Positions 19,685 through 28,575 are shown, numbered from the stretch's first letter. The stretch is 64,000 nt of DNA from Pseudomonas sp. L5B5 (GCF_020520285.1 NZ_CP084742.1:2294001-2358000), one strand, 5' to 3'. Notes: generated from the letters alone by a model not told the origin. Numbers and translations: made by a program.

Positions 19685-20533
19685 CTATTTAGCGGTCCAT
19701 TCAGCCACCCTTTCGGCGTGCTTGCTTACCCAATCCCTGGCTGCCACATCCGGCTTGGTGCCCTCCTGGATGGCCAGCATCACTTCACCGATTTCATCCT
19801 TCGAGGCCCACTGGAACTTCTTCAGGAATGCCGCTACCTCCGGCGCCTTCTTCTCCAGCCCCTTGCTGCCAATGCTGTTGACGGTTTCAGCGGCGCCATA
19901 CACGCCTTTCGGGTCCTCGAGGAAGCGCAGCTTCCACTTGGCGAACATCCAGTGCGGCACCCAGCCGGTCACCGCGATGGAATCCTGCTTCTCTTCGGCG
20001 CGGGTGAGCTCGGCGATCATTGCCGCCCCGGAGCTGGCCTGCAGCTTGTAGTCCAGGCCGTAGTCCTTGATCGCCTGGTCGGTCTTGAGCATCACGCCGG
20101 AGCCGGCATCGATACCGACGATCTTGTTCTTGAAGCTGCCATCGGTCTTGAGGTCTTCGATGGACTTGGCCTTGACGTATTCCGGCACGATCAGGCCGAT
20201 CTTCGCGTCCTTGAAGTTGGGGCCATAGTCCACCACCTTGTCCTTGTTCTTGGTCCAGTACTCGCCATGGGTGACCGGCAGCCAGGCCGAGAGCATGGCA
20301 TCGAGCTTGCCCGTGGCCACACCCTGCCACATGATCCCCGTCGCCACCGCCTGCAGCTTGACGTCGTAACCGAGCTTCTTGATCACCTCCGCGGCCACAT
20401 GGGTCGTCGCCACGCTGTCGGACCAGCCGTCGACATAGCCGATGCTCAGGGTCTTGCTATCGGCGCTGGCCAGGGTGGAGCTGATGGCAAGTACCAGTGC
20501 GGCACCTGCGCCTAAGAGTCGTCGCATCTTCAT
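19685..20533 (-). CDS. betX: glycine betaine ABC transporter substrate-binding protein
   Basis: 282 aa OpuAC/ProX-type periplasmic protein. Signal peptide MKMRRLLGAGAALVLAISST with cleavage near SADS. Aromatic residues typical of a quaternary-amine cage are visible (GYVDGWSDSVA, LSAWLPVTHGEYW, TGWVPHWMF). No permease or ATPase gene adjoins it. In P. aeruginosa the orphan binding protein BetX, which feeds the CbcWV core transporter with betaine, lies next to the same actP-DUF485 pair, so betX is a context-based name. Terminator downstream; ATG 20533. Confidence 0.8.
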   Translation of the reverse strand: MKMRRLLGAGAALVLAISSTLASADSKTLSIGYVDGWSDSVATTHVAAEVIKKLGYDVKLQAVATGIMWQGVATGKLDAMLSAWLPVTHGEYWTKNKDKVVDYGPNFKDAKIGLIVPEYVKAKSIEDLKTDGSFKNKIVGIDAGSGVMLKTDQAIKDYGLDYKLQASSGAAMIAELTRAEEKQDSIAVTGWVPHWMFAKWKLRFLEDPKGVYGAAETVNSIGSKGLEKKAPEVAAFLKKFQWASKDEIGEVMLAIQEGTKPDVAARDWVSKHAERVAEWTAK

Positions 20534-20848
20534 CGTTACTTCCCCGAAAAGTGCAGTGCCGGGCGGCTGCCGGGCACATCAACGTATGGTTATGGTGCTC
20601 GGCGCCTCCTTCACGCCTGACCGCGAACGCGTTCGATCATCAGCGGAGTACTGATGCCTGGATCATCAACCCGCCACCCTCGACGACCTGCTCTGACTGC
20701 GACCTCAAGGCACTCGGCAGCGACATCAGAAAGCCAGTAACCGGGCCCCCACCGGCAATGGTGGCGCCCGGACTTTGCACGACCAACCACCAAGCTGGCG
20801 GCGAATGCGGGTAAGATGCCCGGCTTTGTTCCCGCTAACGGCCTGACC
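20534..20848. other. 315-bp divergent gap betX / GH17 gene
   Basis: No gene. It must hold the betX promoter on the minus strand and any promoter for the GH17 gene, but I see no convincing -35/-10 pair on either strand. A weak dyad CATCAG-N7-CTGATG lies around 20,640. Nothing else stands out. Confidence 0.4.
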
Positions 20849-22402
20849 ATGCCCGCCTCCCCACGCTTTCCCGCCCTCGCTTACCTGTTCGCCTGCCTGC
20901 TCGGCCTACTCGTCCTTGGCGGCTACTGGTACGGCCTGGGCCAGTCGGTGCAACTGCCCGACGTCGCCAGCGCCAGCCACAAACTGCAATGCGCCTCCTA
21001 CACCCCGTTCGACAAGGACCAGTCACCGTTCGACCAGCCATTCAAGCTGCGCCCCGAGCGCATGGACGCCGACCTGGCACTGCTGGCCACGCGCTTCGAA
21101 TGCATCCGCACCTACTCCATGAGCGGCCTGGAAGCCCTGCCGGAACTGGCCCGCAAGCACGGTCTGAAACTGATGATCGGAGCCTGGATCAACAGCAATC
21201 CGGTGGATAACGAGAAGGAAGTCGACCTGCTGATCGCCTCGGCCAACGCCAACCCGGACGTGGTCAGCGCGGTGATCGTCGGTAACGAAGCCCTGTTGCG
21301 CAAGGAGATCACCGGCGCGCAGCTGGCGCGGCTGATCCTCAAGGTCAAGCACAACGTCAAGCAACCGGTGACTTATGCCGATGTCTGGGAGTTCTGGCTC
21401 AAGCATCCGGAAATCGCCCCGGCCGTGGACTTCCTGACCATCCACTTGTTGCCCTACTGGGAAGACGATCCGTCCAATATCGACGCAGCCCTGAACCATG
21501 TGGCGCAAGTGCGCCAGGTGTTCGGCAACCGCTTCGCCCCCAAGGACGTCCTGATCGGCGAGACCGGCTGGCCCAGCGAAGGCCGCCAGCGCGAGACCGC
21601 GGTGCCGAGCCGAGTCAACGAAGCCCGGTTCATCCGCGGCTTCGTCGCCCTGGCCGAGCAGAACGGCTGGCACTACAACCTGATCGAAGCCTTCGACCAA
21701 CCCTGGAAGCGCGCCAGCGAGGGTGCCGTCGGCGGCTACTGGGGGCTGTTCGACGCCGACCGCCAGGACAAGGGCATCCTCGCCGGCCCGGTATCCAACC
21801 TGCCCTACTGGCCGCTGTGGCTGGGAGTCGGCGCAGCGATCTTCGCCATCACCCTGCTGATGGGCGGCAGGGTCCGCAGTACCCGGGCAGCCCTGCTGGT
21901 GCCTCTGCTGGGCGCCCTGGCGGCCTGCAGCATCGGCACCTTCGCCGAGCTGGCGCGCGTCACCAGCCGCTTCGCCAGCGAATGGGCCTGGGCGGCCCTG
22001 CTGCTGGGTCTGAACCTGCTGGTCCTGGCCCATGCCGCGCTATCGCTGGCACCGCGTGAAGGTTGGCGCCAGCGCCTGTTCGCCATCCTCGAGGCGCGCG
22101 CCGGCTGGCTCCTGGCAGTGGCCGGTTTCGCTGCGGCGGTGATGATGCTGGAACTGGTGTTCGATCCGCGCTATCGCAGCTTCCCCAGCGCCGCCCTGCT
22201 GCTACCGGCCCTGGCATTCCTCTGCCGGCCGGTACGTGTGCCGCGTCGCGAGATCGCCCTGCTGACCTTCATCGTCGGCGCCGGCATCGCTCCCCAGCTG
22301 TACCAGGAAGGCCTGGCCAACCAGCAGGCCTGGGGCTGGACCCTGGTCAGCCTGTTGATGACCGCCGCCCTGTGGCGCAGCTTGCGGGCCCGAATTGGCT
22401 GA
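20849..22402 (+). CDS. membrane-anchored GH17-type beta-glucan enzyme
   Basis: 517 aa. One N-terminal membrane helix (LAYLFACLLGLLVLGGYW), then a periplasmic glycoside hydrolase family 17 domain of about 270 residues, then about seven C-terminal membrane helices. Catalytic glutamates are visible in VIVGNEALL (Glu147) and IGETGWPSEG (Glu238). Bacterial proteins of this layout are usually annotated as beta-(1-6) glucan synthases and relate to the NdvB/NdvC group making cyclic glucans; hydrolase versus transglycosylase activity cannot be told. ATG 20849 is preferred so the protein opens directly into its first helix, but ATG 20816 in the same frame has a slightly better SD (GCGGGTAAG). Confidence 0.83.
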   Translation: MPASPRFPALAYLFACLLGLLVLGGYWYGLGQSVQLPDVASASHKLQCASYTPFDKDQSPFDQPFKLRPERMDADLALLATRFECIRTYSMSGLEALPELARKHGLKLMIGAWINSNPVDNEKEVDLLIASANANPDVVSAVIVGNEALLRKEITGAQLARLILKVKHNVKQPVTYADVWEFWLKHPEIAPAVDFLTIHLLPYWEDDPSNIDAALNHVAQVRQVFGNRFAPKDVLIGETGWPSEGRQRETAVPSRVNEARFIRGFVALAEQNGWHYNLIEAFDQPWKRASEGAVGGYWGLFDADRQDKGILAGPVSNLPYWPLWLGVGAAIFAITLLMGGRVRSTRAALLVPLLGALAACSIGTFAELARVTSRFASEWAWAALLLGLNLLVLAHAALSLAPREGWRQRLFAILEARAGWLLAVAGFAAAVMMLELVFDPRYRSFPSAALLLPALAFLCRPVRVPRREIALLTFIVGAGIAPQLYQEGLANQQAWGWTLVSLLMTAALWRSLRARIG

Positions 22403-22410
22403 GCAGCGAG

Positions 22411-22434
22411 CCTGCCGAGCTTCGGCTCGGCAGG
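22411..22434 (+). terminator. UUCG-loop hairpin after GH17 gene
   Basis: Perfect 10-bp GC-rich stem CCTGCCGAGC / GCTCGGCAGG closed by a TTCG tetraloop, 8 bp after the stop codon. No T-run follows, so it may be an RNA 3'-end stabiliser or a weak terminator. Confidence 0.6.
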
Positions 22435-22436
22435 AC

Positions 22437-22583
22437 TAGCAGGCCGTTGAAAAACCACCTGCGTTGCCATCGCTGCGCTAAAAACAAGCTCAAGATGCTC
22501 ATTTACCACTCGTAAACTGCGCTTTTTCGCCTGTTTTTTGCCTTGCGCTGACTGCCTCGCCTACGTTTTGCAACGGTCTGCTA
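22437..22583. mobile_element. 147-bp MITE-like element with terminal inverted repeats
   Basis: Ends TAGCAGGCCGTTG and CAACGGTCTGCTA are inverted copies with one mismatch. Both ends lie in CTAG (22436-22439 and 22581-22584), which may be a duplicated 4-bp target. The inside has no ORF of note. It fills the whole convergent gap between the GH17 gene and the small membrane protein. The TAG stop of the latter lies inside the right CTAG. From memory, elements with these ends recur in fluorescent pseudomonads; I could not search. Confidence 0.65.
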
Positions 22584-22946
22584 GGGGCGGCGGGCACGCA
22601 CCAGGCGCAGGCTGGCAATCACCAGGGCGAAGACCGCCAGGCTGGTGTTGTACAGCACCAGCGCCGGAATGCCTGCCGCCATTGCCAGCACCGCCAGCCA
22701 CCAGCCAGCGCGCCCTGGCACGACGAACGCCAGCAGCGATGCGCCCAGGGCACTCCAGCCCAGCACCTTGAAATGGATCATCCAGCCCAGGCTGGAGCGC
22801 AACGAGCACTCCCAGCGGCTGGCTTCGTCCATGCAGACGCCCACCCAGCGGGCATCCTCCATGAAGCCATAACGCAGGCCATAACTGGCGGCCAGCCACA
22901 GAGGCAGGGCCAACAGCAGCGCAATCACGGGAAAGCGGCGAGACAT
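22581..22946 (-). CDS. small inner-membrane protein, unknown function
   Basis: 121 aa from ATG 22946 (MSRRFPVIALLLALPLWLAA). Three hydrophobic segments: about 6-24, 57-77 and 81-113. A short polar loop between the first two holds two Cys in VCMDEASRWECSLRSS, probably periplasmic. The frame is open a further 78 codons upstream, but that stretch is not membrane-like and overlaps the promoter region of the divergent hydrolase gene. Family not recognised. The stop codon coincides with the end of the MITE-like element, so the insertion sits right at the 3' end. Confidence 0.7.
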   Translation of the reverse strand: MSRRFPVIALLLALPLWLAASYGLRYGFMEDARWVGVCMDEASRWECSLRSSLGWMIHFKVLGWSALGASLLAFVVPGRAGWWLAVLAMAAGIPALVLYNTSLAVFALVIASLRLVRARRP

Positions 22947-23178
22947 GGAACACTCCAGACAATCAAAACGGCGCCCAGCATAATCCCCCACGGACACTTG
23001 GCAAGCACCACGCACGGATAGCTGTTCAGCCAAGGGCGGCAACGTGTATCGTCCGGCTATCATCTCCCCGGCCAGACTGTTGCGAGCGTTATTTGCGCCC
23101 GGGTGTGGCACTTCGGAAGCAGCGCGGTGGTCATAGCCTGCGAACCTCATTCGGCACCTTCCTTCTAGGGATACAGTC

Positions 23179-24477
23179 ATGCTTCGTTCCTTGCGCCTCG
23201 CCGCCCTGTTCGGCGGCCTTATCCTGAGTGCGTCCGCACTGGCAGTCGATGTCGATCCGGCCGGCTACGGCTATCCGCTGACCAACCCCTTCGAAGCCAC
23301 CATCCTCACCACGCCACCGGATTTGCGCCCCGAGCTGCCCTCCGACGACGACATCCGTCAGTCGGACCACAGCCTGACCCTGCGCCCGGAACGGGAATTC
23401 ACCCTCCCGGACAATTTCTGGGCGGTGAAGAAGCTCACCTACCGCATCGCCACCCAGGACCATGCCGCGCCACTGATCTTCCTGATCGCCGGCACCGGCG
23501 CACGCTACGACAGCACGCTCAACGAGTACCTCAAGAAGCTCTATTACAAGGCCGGCTACCATGTGGTGCAGCTGTCCTCACCCACCAGCTTCGACTTCAT
23601 CAGTGCCGCCTCGCGCTTCGCCACTCCAGGCGTGACCGCCGAGGATGCCCAGGACATGTACCGGGTCATGCAGGCCGTGCGTGCACAGAACTCCAAGCTG
23701 CCGGTCACCGACTACTACCTGACCGGCTATAGCCTCGGCGCCCTGGATGCGGCATTCGTCAGCAAGCTGGACGAGACCCGGCGCTCCTTCAACTTCAAGA
23801 AGGTCCTGCTGCTCAACCCGCCGGTCAACCTCTACACCTCGATCACTAACCTCGACAAACTGGTGCAGACCGAGGTCAAGGGCATCAACAACAGCACCAC
23901 GTTCTACGAACTGATGCTGGCCAAGCTGACCCGCTATTTCCAGCAGAAGGGCTACATCGACCTCACCGATGCGCTGCTCTATGACCTCCAGCAATCCAAG
24001 CAACACCTGAGCAACGAACAGCTGGCGATGCTGATCGGCACTTCCTTTCGCTTCTCGGCGGCGGACATCGCCTTCACCTCGGACCTGATCAACCGCCGAG
24101 GCCTGATCACCCCGCCCAAGTACCCGATCCGCGAAGGCACCAGCCTCACGCCTTTCCTCAAGCGCGCCCTGCAATGCGACTTCGACTGCTACCTGACCGA
24201 ACAGGTGATCCCGATGTGGCGTGCCCGCACCGATGGCGGCAGCCTCTTGCAACTGGTGGACCAGGTGAGCCTCTACGCGCTGCAGGACTATCTCAAGGCC
24301 AGCCCGAAGATCGCCGTGATGCACAACGCCGACGACGTCATCCTCGGCCCCGGCGACCTGGGCTTCCTGCGCAGGACCTTTGGCGAACGCCTTACCGTCT
24401 ATCCCCATGGTGGCCATTGCGGCAACCTCAACTATCGCGTCAACAGCGACGCCATGCTGGAGTTCTTCCGTGGCTAA
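23179..24477 (+). CDS. secreted alpha/beta-hydrolase, operon with MlaA-like gene
   Basis: 432 aa. Signal peptide MLRSLRLAALFGGLILSASALA. An alpha/beta-hydrolase fold follows: oxyanion region PLIFLIAGTG, nucleophile elbow TGYSLGALD (Ser185), acid HNADDVILGPGDL and catalytic His413 in YPHGGHCGNL. Predicted periplasmic or envelope-bound esterase or lipase; the substrate is unknown. The last 8 bp overlap the start of the MlaA/VacJ gene, so the two are coupled and may act together on outer-membrane phospholipids, which is inference. ATG 23179 follows a weak AGGGA. Confidence 0.8.
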   Translation: MLRSLRLAALFGGLILSASALAVDVDPAGYGYPLTNPFEATILTTPPDLRPELPSDDDIRQSDHSLTLRPEREFTLPDNFWAVKKLTYRIATQDHAAPLIFLIAGTGARYDSTLNEYLKKLYYKAGYHVVQLSSPTSFDFISAASRFATPGVTAEDAQDMYRVMQAVRAQNSKLPVTDYYLTGYSLGALDAAFVSKLDETRRSFNFKKVLLLNPPVNLYTSITNLDKLVQTEVKGINNSTTFYELMLAKLTRYFQQKGYIDLTDALLYDLQQSKQHLSNEQLAMLIGTSFRFSAADIAFTSDLINRRGLITPPKYPIREGTSLTPFLKRALQCDFDCYLTEQVIPMWRARTDGGSLLQLVDQVSLYALQDYLKASPKIAVMHNADDVILGPGDLGFLRRTFGERLTVYPHGGHCGNLNYRVNSDAMLEFFRG

Positions 24478-25258
24478 ACATCTCCTGCTTATCGCTGCGT
24501 TGCTCTGCGCAAGCTACGCCCAGGCCGATGATGACCGAGCCGGCACCACCACCGCGTCCGACCCGGACGGGTTCACCGAGCCGCTGAAACAGCTCAAGTT
24601 CAACCCTGGCCTGGACCAGCGCGAGTTCGAACGCTCGACCCTCAGCGCGCTGAACGTCTATGACCCGCTGGAGTCCTGGAACCGCCGGGTCTACCACTTC
24701 AACTACCGTTTCGACCAATGGGTGTTCCTGCCGGTGGTGGACGGCTATCGCTACGTGACGCCGAAGTTCCTGCGCACCGGGGTCAGCAACTTCTTCAACA
24801 ACCTGGGCGATGTTCCCAGCCTGCTCAACAGCCTGCTGCAGTTCAAGGGCCAGCGCTCGATGGAAACCACTGCCCGCCTGCTGGTCAACACCACGATCGG
24901 CATCGCCGGCCTGTGGGACCCGGCCACCAAGATGGGCCTGCCACGCCAGAGCGAAGACTTCGGCCAGACCCTGGGTTTCTATGGGGTTCCGGGCGGTGCC
25001 TACCTGGTACTGCCGCTCCTAGGCCCGTCGAACCTGCGCGATACCGCAGGGCTGGCAGTGGACTACAGCGCCGAATCGGCGATCAACTTCCTCAACGTCG
25101 CGGAAGTCAGCAAGAACCATCCGGAAGTCTGGCTCCTGCGCGGCGTCGACAAGCGCTACCAGACCAACTTCCGTTATGGCGAGCTGAACTCACCGTTCGA
25201 GTATGAACAAGTGCGCTACGTGTACACCGAAGCACGCAAGCTGCAGATCTCCGAATGA
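24470..25258 (+). CDS. MlaA/VacJ family outer-membrane protein
   Basis: 262 aa from GTG 24470, which follows GGAG and overlaps the hydrolase stop by 8 bp. The VacJ/MlaA signature is clear: DPLESWNRRVYHFNYRFD, then RTGVSNFFNNLGDVPSLLN, LLVNTTIGIAGLWDPA and PGGAYLVLPLLGPSNLRDT. MlaA removes misplaced phospholipids from the outer leaflet of the outer membrane with MlaBCDEF. The N-terminus (VAKHLLLIAALLCASYAQA) lacks a canonical lipobox before its Cys, so this homologue may be cleaved after AQA and not lipidated. No other mla genes are nearby; this could be a second MlaA paralogue. Confidence 0.88.
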   Translation: MAKHLLLIAALLCASYAQADDDRAGTTTASDPDGFTEPLKQLKFNPGLDQREFERSTLSALNVYDPLESWNRRVYHFNYRFDQWVFLPVVDGYRYVTPKFLRTGVSNFFNNLGDVPSLLNSLLQFKGQRSMETTARLLVNTTIGIAGLWDPATKMGLPRQSEDFGQTLGFYGVPGGAYLVLPLLGPSNLRDTAGLAVDYSAESAINFLNVAEVSKNHPEVWLLRGVDKRYQTNFRYGELNSPFEYEQVRYVYTEARKLQISE

Positions 25259-25267
25259 CCCGGCCTC

Positions 25268-25287
25268 GCCCCGCCGTCCGGCGGGGC
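25268..25287 (+). terminator. hairpin after MlaA-like gene
   Basis: Perfect 8-bp stem GCCCCGCC / GGCGGGGC with a GTCC loop, 9 bp after the stop. Only a C/T-rich tract follows, so terminator strength is uncertain. Confidence 0.5.
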
Positions 25288-25329
25288 AGGCGCCACCCGT
25301 CCGTCTCCTTCCCCCCTTTGAAAAGCTGA

Positions 25330-25388
25330 TTGGCACATTCTGGCGAAATCGATACGATACTAATCATTAGCTAGCTATCGATAACGCC
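25330..25388 (+). promoter_or_regulatory. promoter and dyad operator for FUSC gene
   Basis: TTGGCA (25330-25335), a 17-bp spacer and TACGAT (25353-25358) form a sigma-70 promoter. It is embraced by an imperfect 13-bp dyad GGCGAAATCGATA (25342-25354) and TATCGATAACGCC (25376-25388), 11 of 13 matching. Inside lies a perfect CTAATCATTAG palindrome (25360-25370). The layout suggests a repressor operator covering the -10 and start site; the regulator is not known. Confidence 0.55.
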
Positions 25389-25393
25389 AAAAC

Positions 25394-27424
25394 ATGAAAC
25401 TGCCGACCTTGTTCCGCGCCGATATCTGGCAAGCCCTGTTCGCCCCCACTCCCGCCGACCTGCTGTTCGCCGTGCGCAATCTGATTGCCGGCGGGGCGGC
25501 GCTGTACTTGGCGTTTCGCCTGGATTTCGAGCAACCGCAATGGGCCCTGACCACCGTATTCATCGTCAGCCAATCCAGCAGCGGCATGGTCCTGGCCAAA
25601 GGCGCCTATCGCCTGCTGGGCACCCTGGCAGGGGCGCTGGTTTCCATCCTGCTGATCGCGAGCCTGGGCCAGGCGCCCTTGCTGTTCCTGCTGGCGATGG
25701 CTCTGTGGCTCGGCCTCTGCACCACCGGCGCCTCGCTGTTGCGCAACCATGCGGCCTACGGCTTCGTGCTGGCCGGCTACACCACGGCAATCATTGCCTT
25801 GCCCGCCACGGCAGCGCCCTTGCAGGTGTTCGACCAGGCGGTGGCGCGCTGTTCGGAAATCGGTCTGGGGATCATCTGCGCCGCCGTGGCGAGCCAGATA
25901 CTGTGGCCACGCCGGGTGGAACAGGCGCTGGCGGCCCAGGGTCGAGCGGCCTGGCTCGCCGGGCGCCAGGCCGCCGCCTCGGAGCTGCTAGGGGAGGATC
26001 AGCGCAAGGGGCTGCTGGAAGCCCTGGGGCGCATCGTCACCGTGGATGCCCAGCGCGATCACGCCTGGTTCGAAGGACCGCAGGGGCGTCGTCGCTCCCA
26101 GGCGCTGCGGGTACTGAGCCGCGACCTGCTGGGCCTGCTCAGGTCCGCCCGGGGCGTCGCCCGGCAACGGCAGATGCTCGACTCAGCCACCGCCCAGCAA
26201 CTCCAACCCTTGCTTGGCGAGACCATCCAGGCCCTGCAGGTCGAACATGACGCGGCCCTGCCTCCCTTACTCCAGCGCCTGCAACAGGCTCTGCAGGACC
26301 CTTCGCTATCAGCCGAAGGCCATCTGTGCCTGGTGCAACTGGCCCAGGTACTGGAACGGGTGGCACAGAGCGCCCTCAGCGTTGAGGCCGTGGAACAGGG
26401 ACAGGTTCCGCCTGGAGCTCCCGGCGCCCTGTCCTGGCACCGGGACCTCCAGCAAGGGGTGCTGGGGGGCTTGCGCGGAGCCCTGGCCTTTCTCACCGTG
26501 GCCGGTTTCTGGATTCTGTCCGCCTGGCCCTCGGGGCTGGGGGCCGTGTCCATTTGCGGCGTGGTGCTGAGCCTGTTCGCCGGGCGCGAGAACCCCGCCG
26601 CGTCTTGCCTGAACTTCTTCAAGGGCATTGCCCTGTCCATTCCCGTGGCGGCATTCGTGGGCCTCGGCCTACTGCCGGCCTGGGACGGTTTTCCCCTGCT
26701 GTGCCTGGGGCTGGCGGTGCCGCTGTTCTTCGCTTCGCTGTGCATGAGCCGGCCGAAGCTCGCCCCCGTCGCCTCGGCGTTCTGCATCTTCTTCGTCAAC
26801 AACGTCGGCCCCAGTAACCTGATGAGCTACGACCTCGGGGCGTTCCTGAACAAGGCCATGGCCACCCTGGTCGGCGTCGGCATTGCCGTGGTGGTGCTGC
26901 GCCTGGTCAGCCTCAACCCGGGCGAACGGCACTACCGGCGGATGTTCAAGGCCTCTCTGTTCGATCTGGCGCAGCTCACCTCACGCCCCCCGGAGCAGGC
27001 CGAAAGCTGGTTTGGCGGACGCATGGCGGACCGCCTGATCCGGGTGTCGCGATATTGGCAGATGCAGCCCGAGAACCGCCGCAGTCACTGGGACAACGGC
27101 CTGCTGGGGCTGGACCTGGGAGATGAGTTGCTGCAATTGCGCGGCTGCCTGGAAACAGCCTTGGATGCCTTGGCCACAGAACGCGAGCATTACCTTGCGC
27201 ACCTGGCGGCCCTGCTCAGGCACGGCGGCCCCAGCGTCGACCGCAGTGACCAACTGGATGCGGCTTCGGCGGCGCTGCTCAAGGCTCTGGATGCAGACCA
27301 GCACCTGCCCCAGCAAGCCTGGGAGATGGCCAGGGCGGCGATCCTGCAACTGCAGTTCACCTGGCGCCGCTGGTGCCGCCAGCAACCCGCTGCCCAGGCG
27401 CTACAGGGCCCCGCGACCGGCTGA
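25394..27424 (+). CDS. FUSC family (AaeB/YccS-like) efflux-type membrane protein
   Basis: 676 aa. Two membrane blocks of five to six helices each (about 30-170 and 360-505), each followed by a cytoplasmic helical region: the duplicated layout of the FUSC / aromatic acid exporter (AaeB) family. Diagnostic segments: FRLDFEQPQWALTTVFIV with MVLAKGAYRLLGTLAGA in the first half, and GLRGALAFLTVAGFW with AGRENPAASCLNFFKGI in the second. Family role: export of aromatic carboxylic acids or fusaric acid with a periplasmic adaptor. No adaptor (AaeA-like) or DUF1656 gene adjoins it. A dyad-bearing promoter lies just upstream. ATG 25394. Confidence 0.82.
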   Translation: MKLPTLFRADIWQALFAPTPADLLFAVRNLIAGGAALYLAFRLDFEQPQWALTTVFIVSQSSSGMVLAKGAYRLLGTLAGALVSILLIASLGQAPLLFLLAMALWLGLCTTGASLLRNHAAYGFVLAGYTTAIIALPATAAPLQVFDQAVARCSEIGLGIICAAVASQILWPRRVEQALAAQGRAAWLAGRQAAASELLGEDQRKGLLEALGRIVTVDAQRDHAWFEGPQGRRRSQALRVLSRDLLGLLRSARGVARQRQMLDSATAQQLQPLLGETIQALQVEHDAALPPLLQRLQQALQDPSLSAEGHLCLVQLAQVLERVAQSALSVEAVEQGQVPPGAPGALSWHRDLQQGVLGGLRGALAFLTVAGFWILSAWPSGLGAVSICGVVLSLFAGRENPAASCLNFFKGIALSIPVAAFVGLGLLPAWDGFPLLCLGLAVPLFFASLCMSRPKLAPVASAFCIFFVNNVGPSNLMSYDLGAFLNKAMATLVGVGIAVVVLRLVSLNPGERHYRRMFKASLFDLAQLTSRPPEQAESWFGGRMADRLIRVSRYWQMQPENRRSHWDNGLLGLDLGDELLQLRGCLETALDALATEREHYLAHLAALLRHGGPSVDRSDQLDAASAALLKALDADQHLPQQAWEMARAAILQLQFTWRRWCRQQPAAQALQGPATG

Positions 27425-27431
27425 CCGCGAA

Positions 27432-28358
27432 TCAGGCGCGAACAGCGCGCCAGGCCTTGCTGGCCAGGGTCACGCCAAGCAGCACCACGGCACCGGCGAC
27501 AATCCCCACCACGGCGTTGAGCAGCGTCGGCAAGATCACCGAGAAACCGCCCACCAAGGCAGTACTGTGCGCGGTCAGGCCCTCGATCAGGTGATGGGCC
27601 GCCGGCACCCCATGGGTGAGGATGCCGCCGCCGACCATGAACATGGCCGCGGTGCCGATCACCGACAGGCTTTTCATCATGTAGGGCGCCGCTCGCAGGA
27701 TCGCCCCGCCGACGCTCCTGGCCACCTGCCCCGGCTTGCGCGCCAGCCACAGGCCCAGGTCGTCGAGCTTGACGATCCCGGCTACCAGGCCGTAGACCCC
27801 GACCGTCATCACGATGGCGATACCCGACAGCACCACGACCTGCTGGGTCAGCGGCGCATCGGCCACGGTGCCCAGGGTGATGGCAATGATCTCGGCAGAG
27901 AGGATGAAGTCGGTGCGCACCGCCCCCTTGATCTTGTCCTTTTCGAAGGCCACCAGGTCAGTGGCCGGGTCCGCCACTGCCTCGATCAGCTGGGCATGGT
28001 CCGCCTGGTCCTGATCCTTGCTGTGCAGGAACTTGTGAGCCAGCTTCTCGAAGCCCTCGAAACACAGGTAGGCCCCGCCGAGCATCAGCAGCGGGATCAC
28101 CAGCCAGGGGGCGAAGGCACTGATGGCCAGGGCCGCCGGCACCAGGATCAGCTTGTTGCGAAACGAGCCCTTGGCCACGGCCCAGACCACCGGGATCTCC
28201 CGCTCGGCACGGACCCCGGACACTTGCTGGGCGTTGAGGGCCAGGTCGTCGCCCAGCACACCGGCGGTCTTCTTCGCCGCCATCTTGGTCATCAGGGCCA
28301 CATCGTCCAGTACCGCGGCGATATCGTCGATCAGAACCAGCAAACTGCTTCCTGCCAT
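27432..28358 (-). CDS. yedI: DUF808 (YedI-like) inner-membrane protein
   Basis: 308 aa starting [20 protein letters not shown] at ATG 28358, which follows AGGAAG; this is the usual YedI N-terminus, so the open upstream extension was rejected. Conserved [20 protein letters not shown] and [17 protein letters not shown], several hydrophobic helices, and [20 protein letters not shown] are typical of DUF808. The family is an integral membrane protein of unknown function. Converges on the FUSC gene with only 7 bp between stops. Confidence 0.87.
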   Translation of the reverse strand: MAGSSLLVLIDDIAAVLDDVALMTKMAAKKTAGVLGDDLALNAQQVSGVRAEREIPVVWAVAKGSFRNKLILVPAALAISAFAPWLVIPLLMLGGAYLCFEGFEKLAHKFLHSKDQDQADHAQLIEAVADPATDLVAFEKDKIKGAVRTDFILSAEIIAITLGTVADAPLTQQVVVLSGIAIVMTVGVYGLVAGIVKLDDLGLWLARKPGQVARSVGGAILRAAPYMMKSLSVIGTAAMFMVGGGILTHGVPAAHHLIEGLTAHSTALVGGFSVILPTLLNAVVGIVAGAVVLLGVTLASKAWRAVRA

Positions 28359-28575
28359 GGGCCAGGCTTCCTGCATGAAATGAGGCGCGCAGCATACCGC
28401 GCCACCGAGCAGGCACGCGAGGTGCCGTCGATCCTGGCGGCAAACGGTCATCCGCCAGGCCCCGCGACAGCCCTGCGAACCTGGAAAAATCCTCGCCCAT
28501 GGGCTTTCTTGAGCCCCTCGCAAGCCCGGTGCTACCATGCGCAACCGCCCGAGCAGGCAAGGAATCCCCCGGTTT

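Noticed and set aside
20620..20670. Short CATCAG/CTGATG dyad as a betX operator
   Set aside because: Only six base pairs with a 7-nt spacer in GC-rich DNA; too weak to call.
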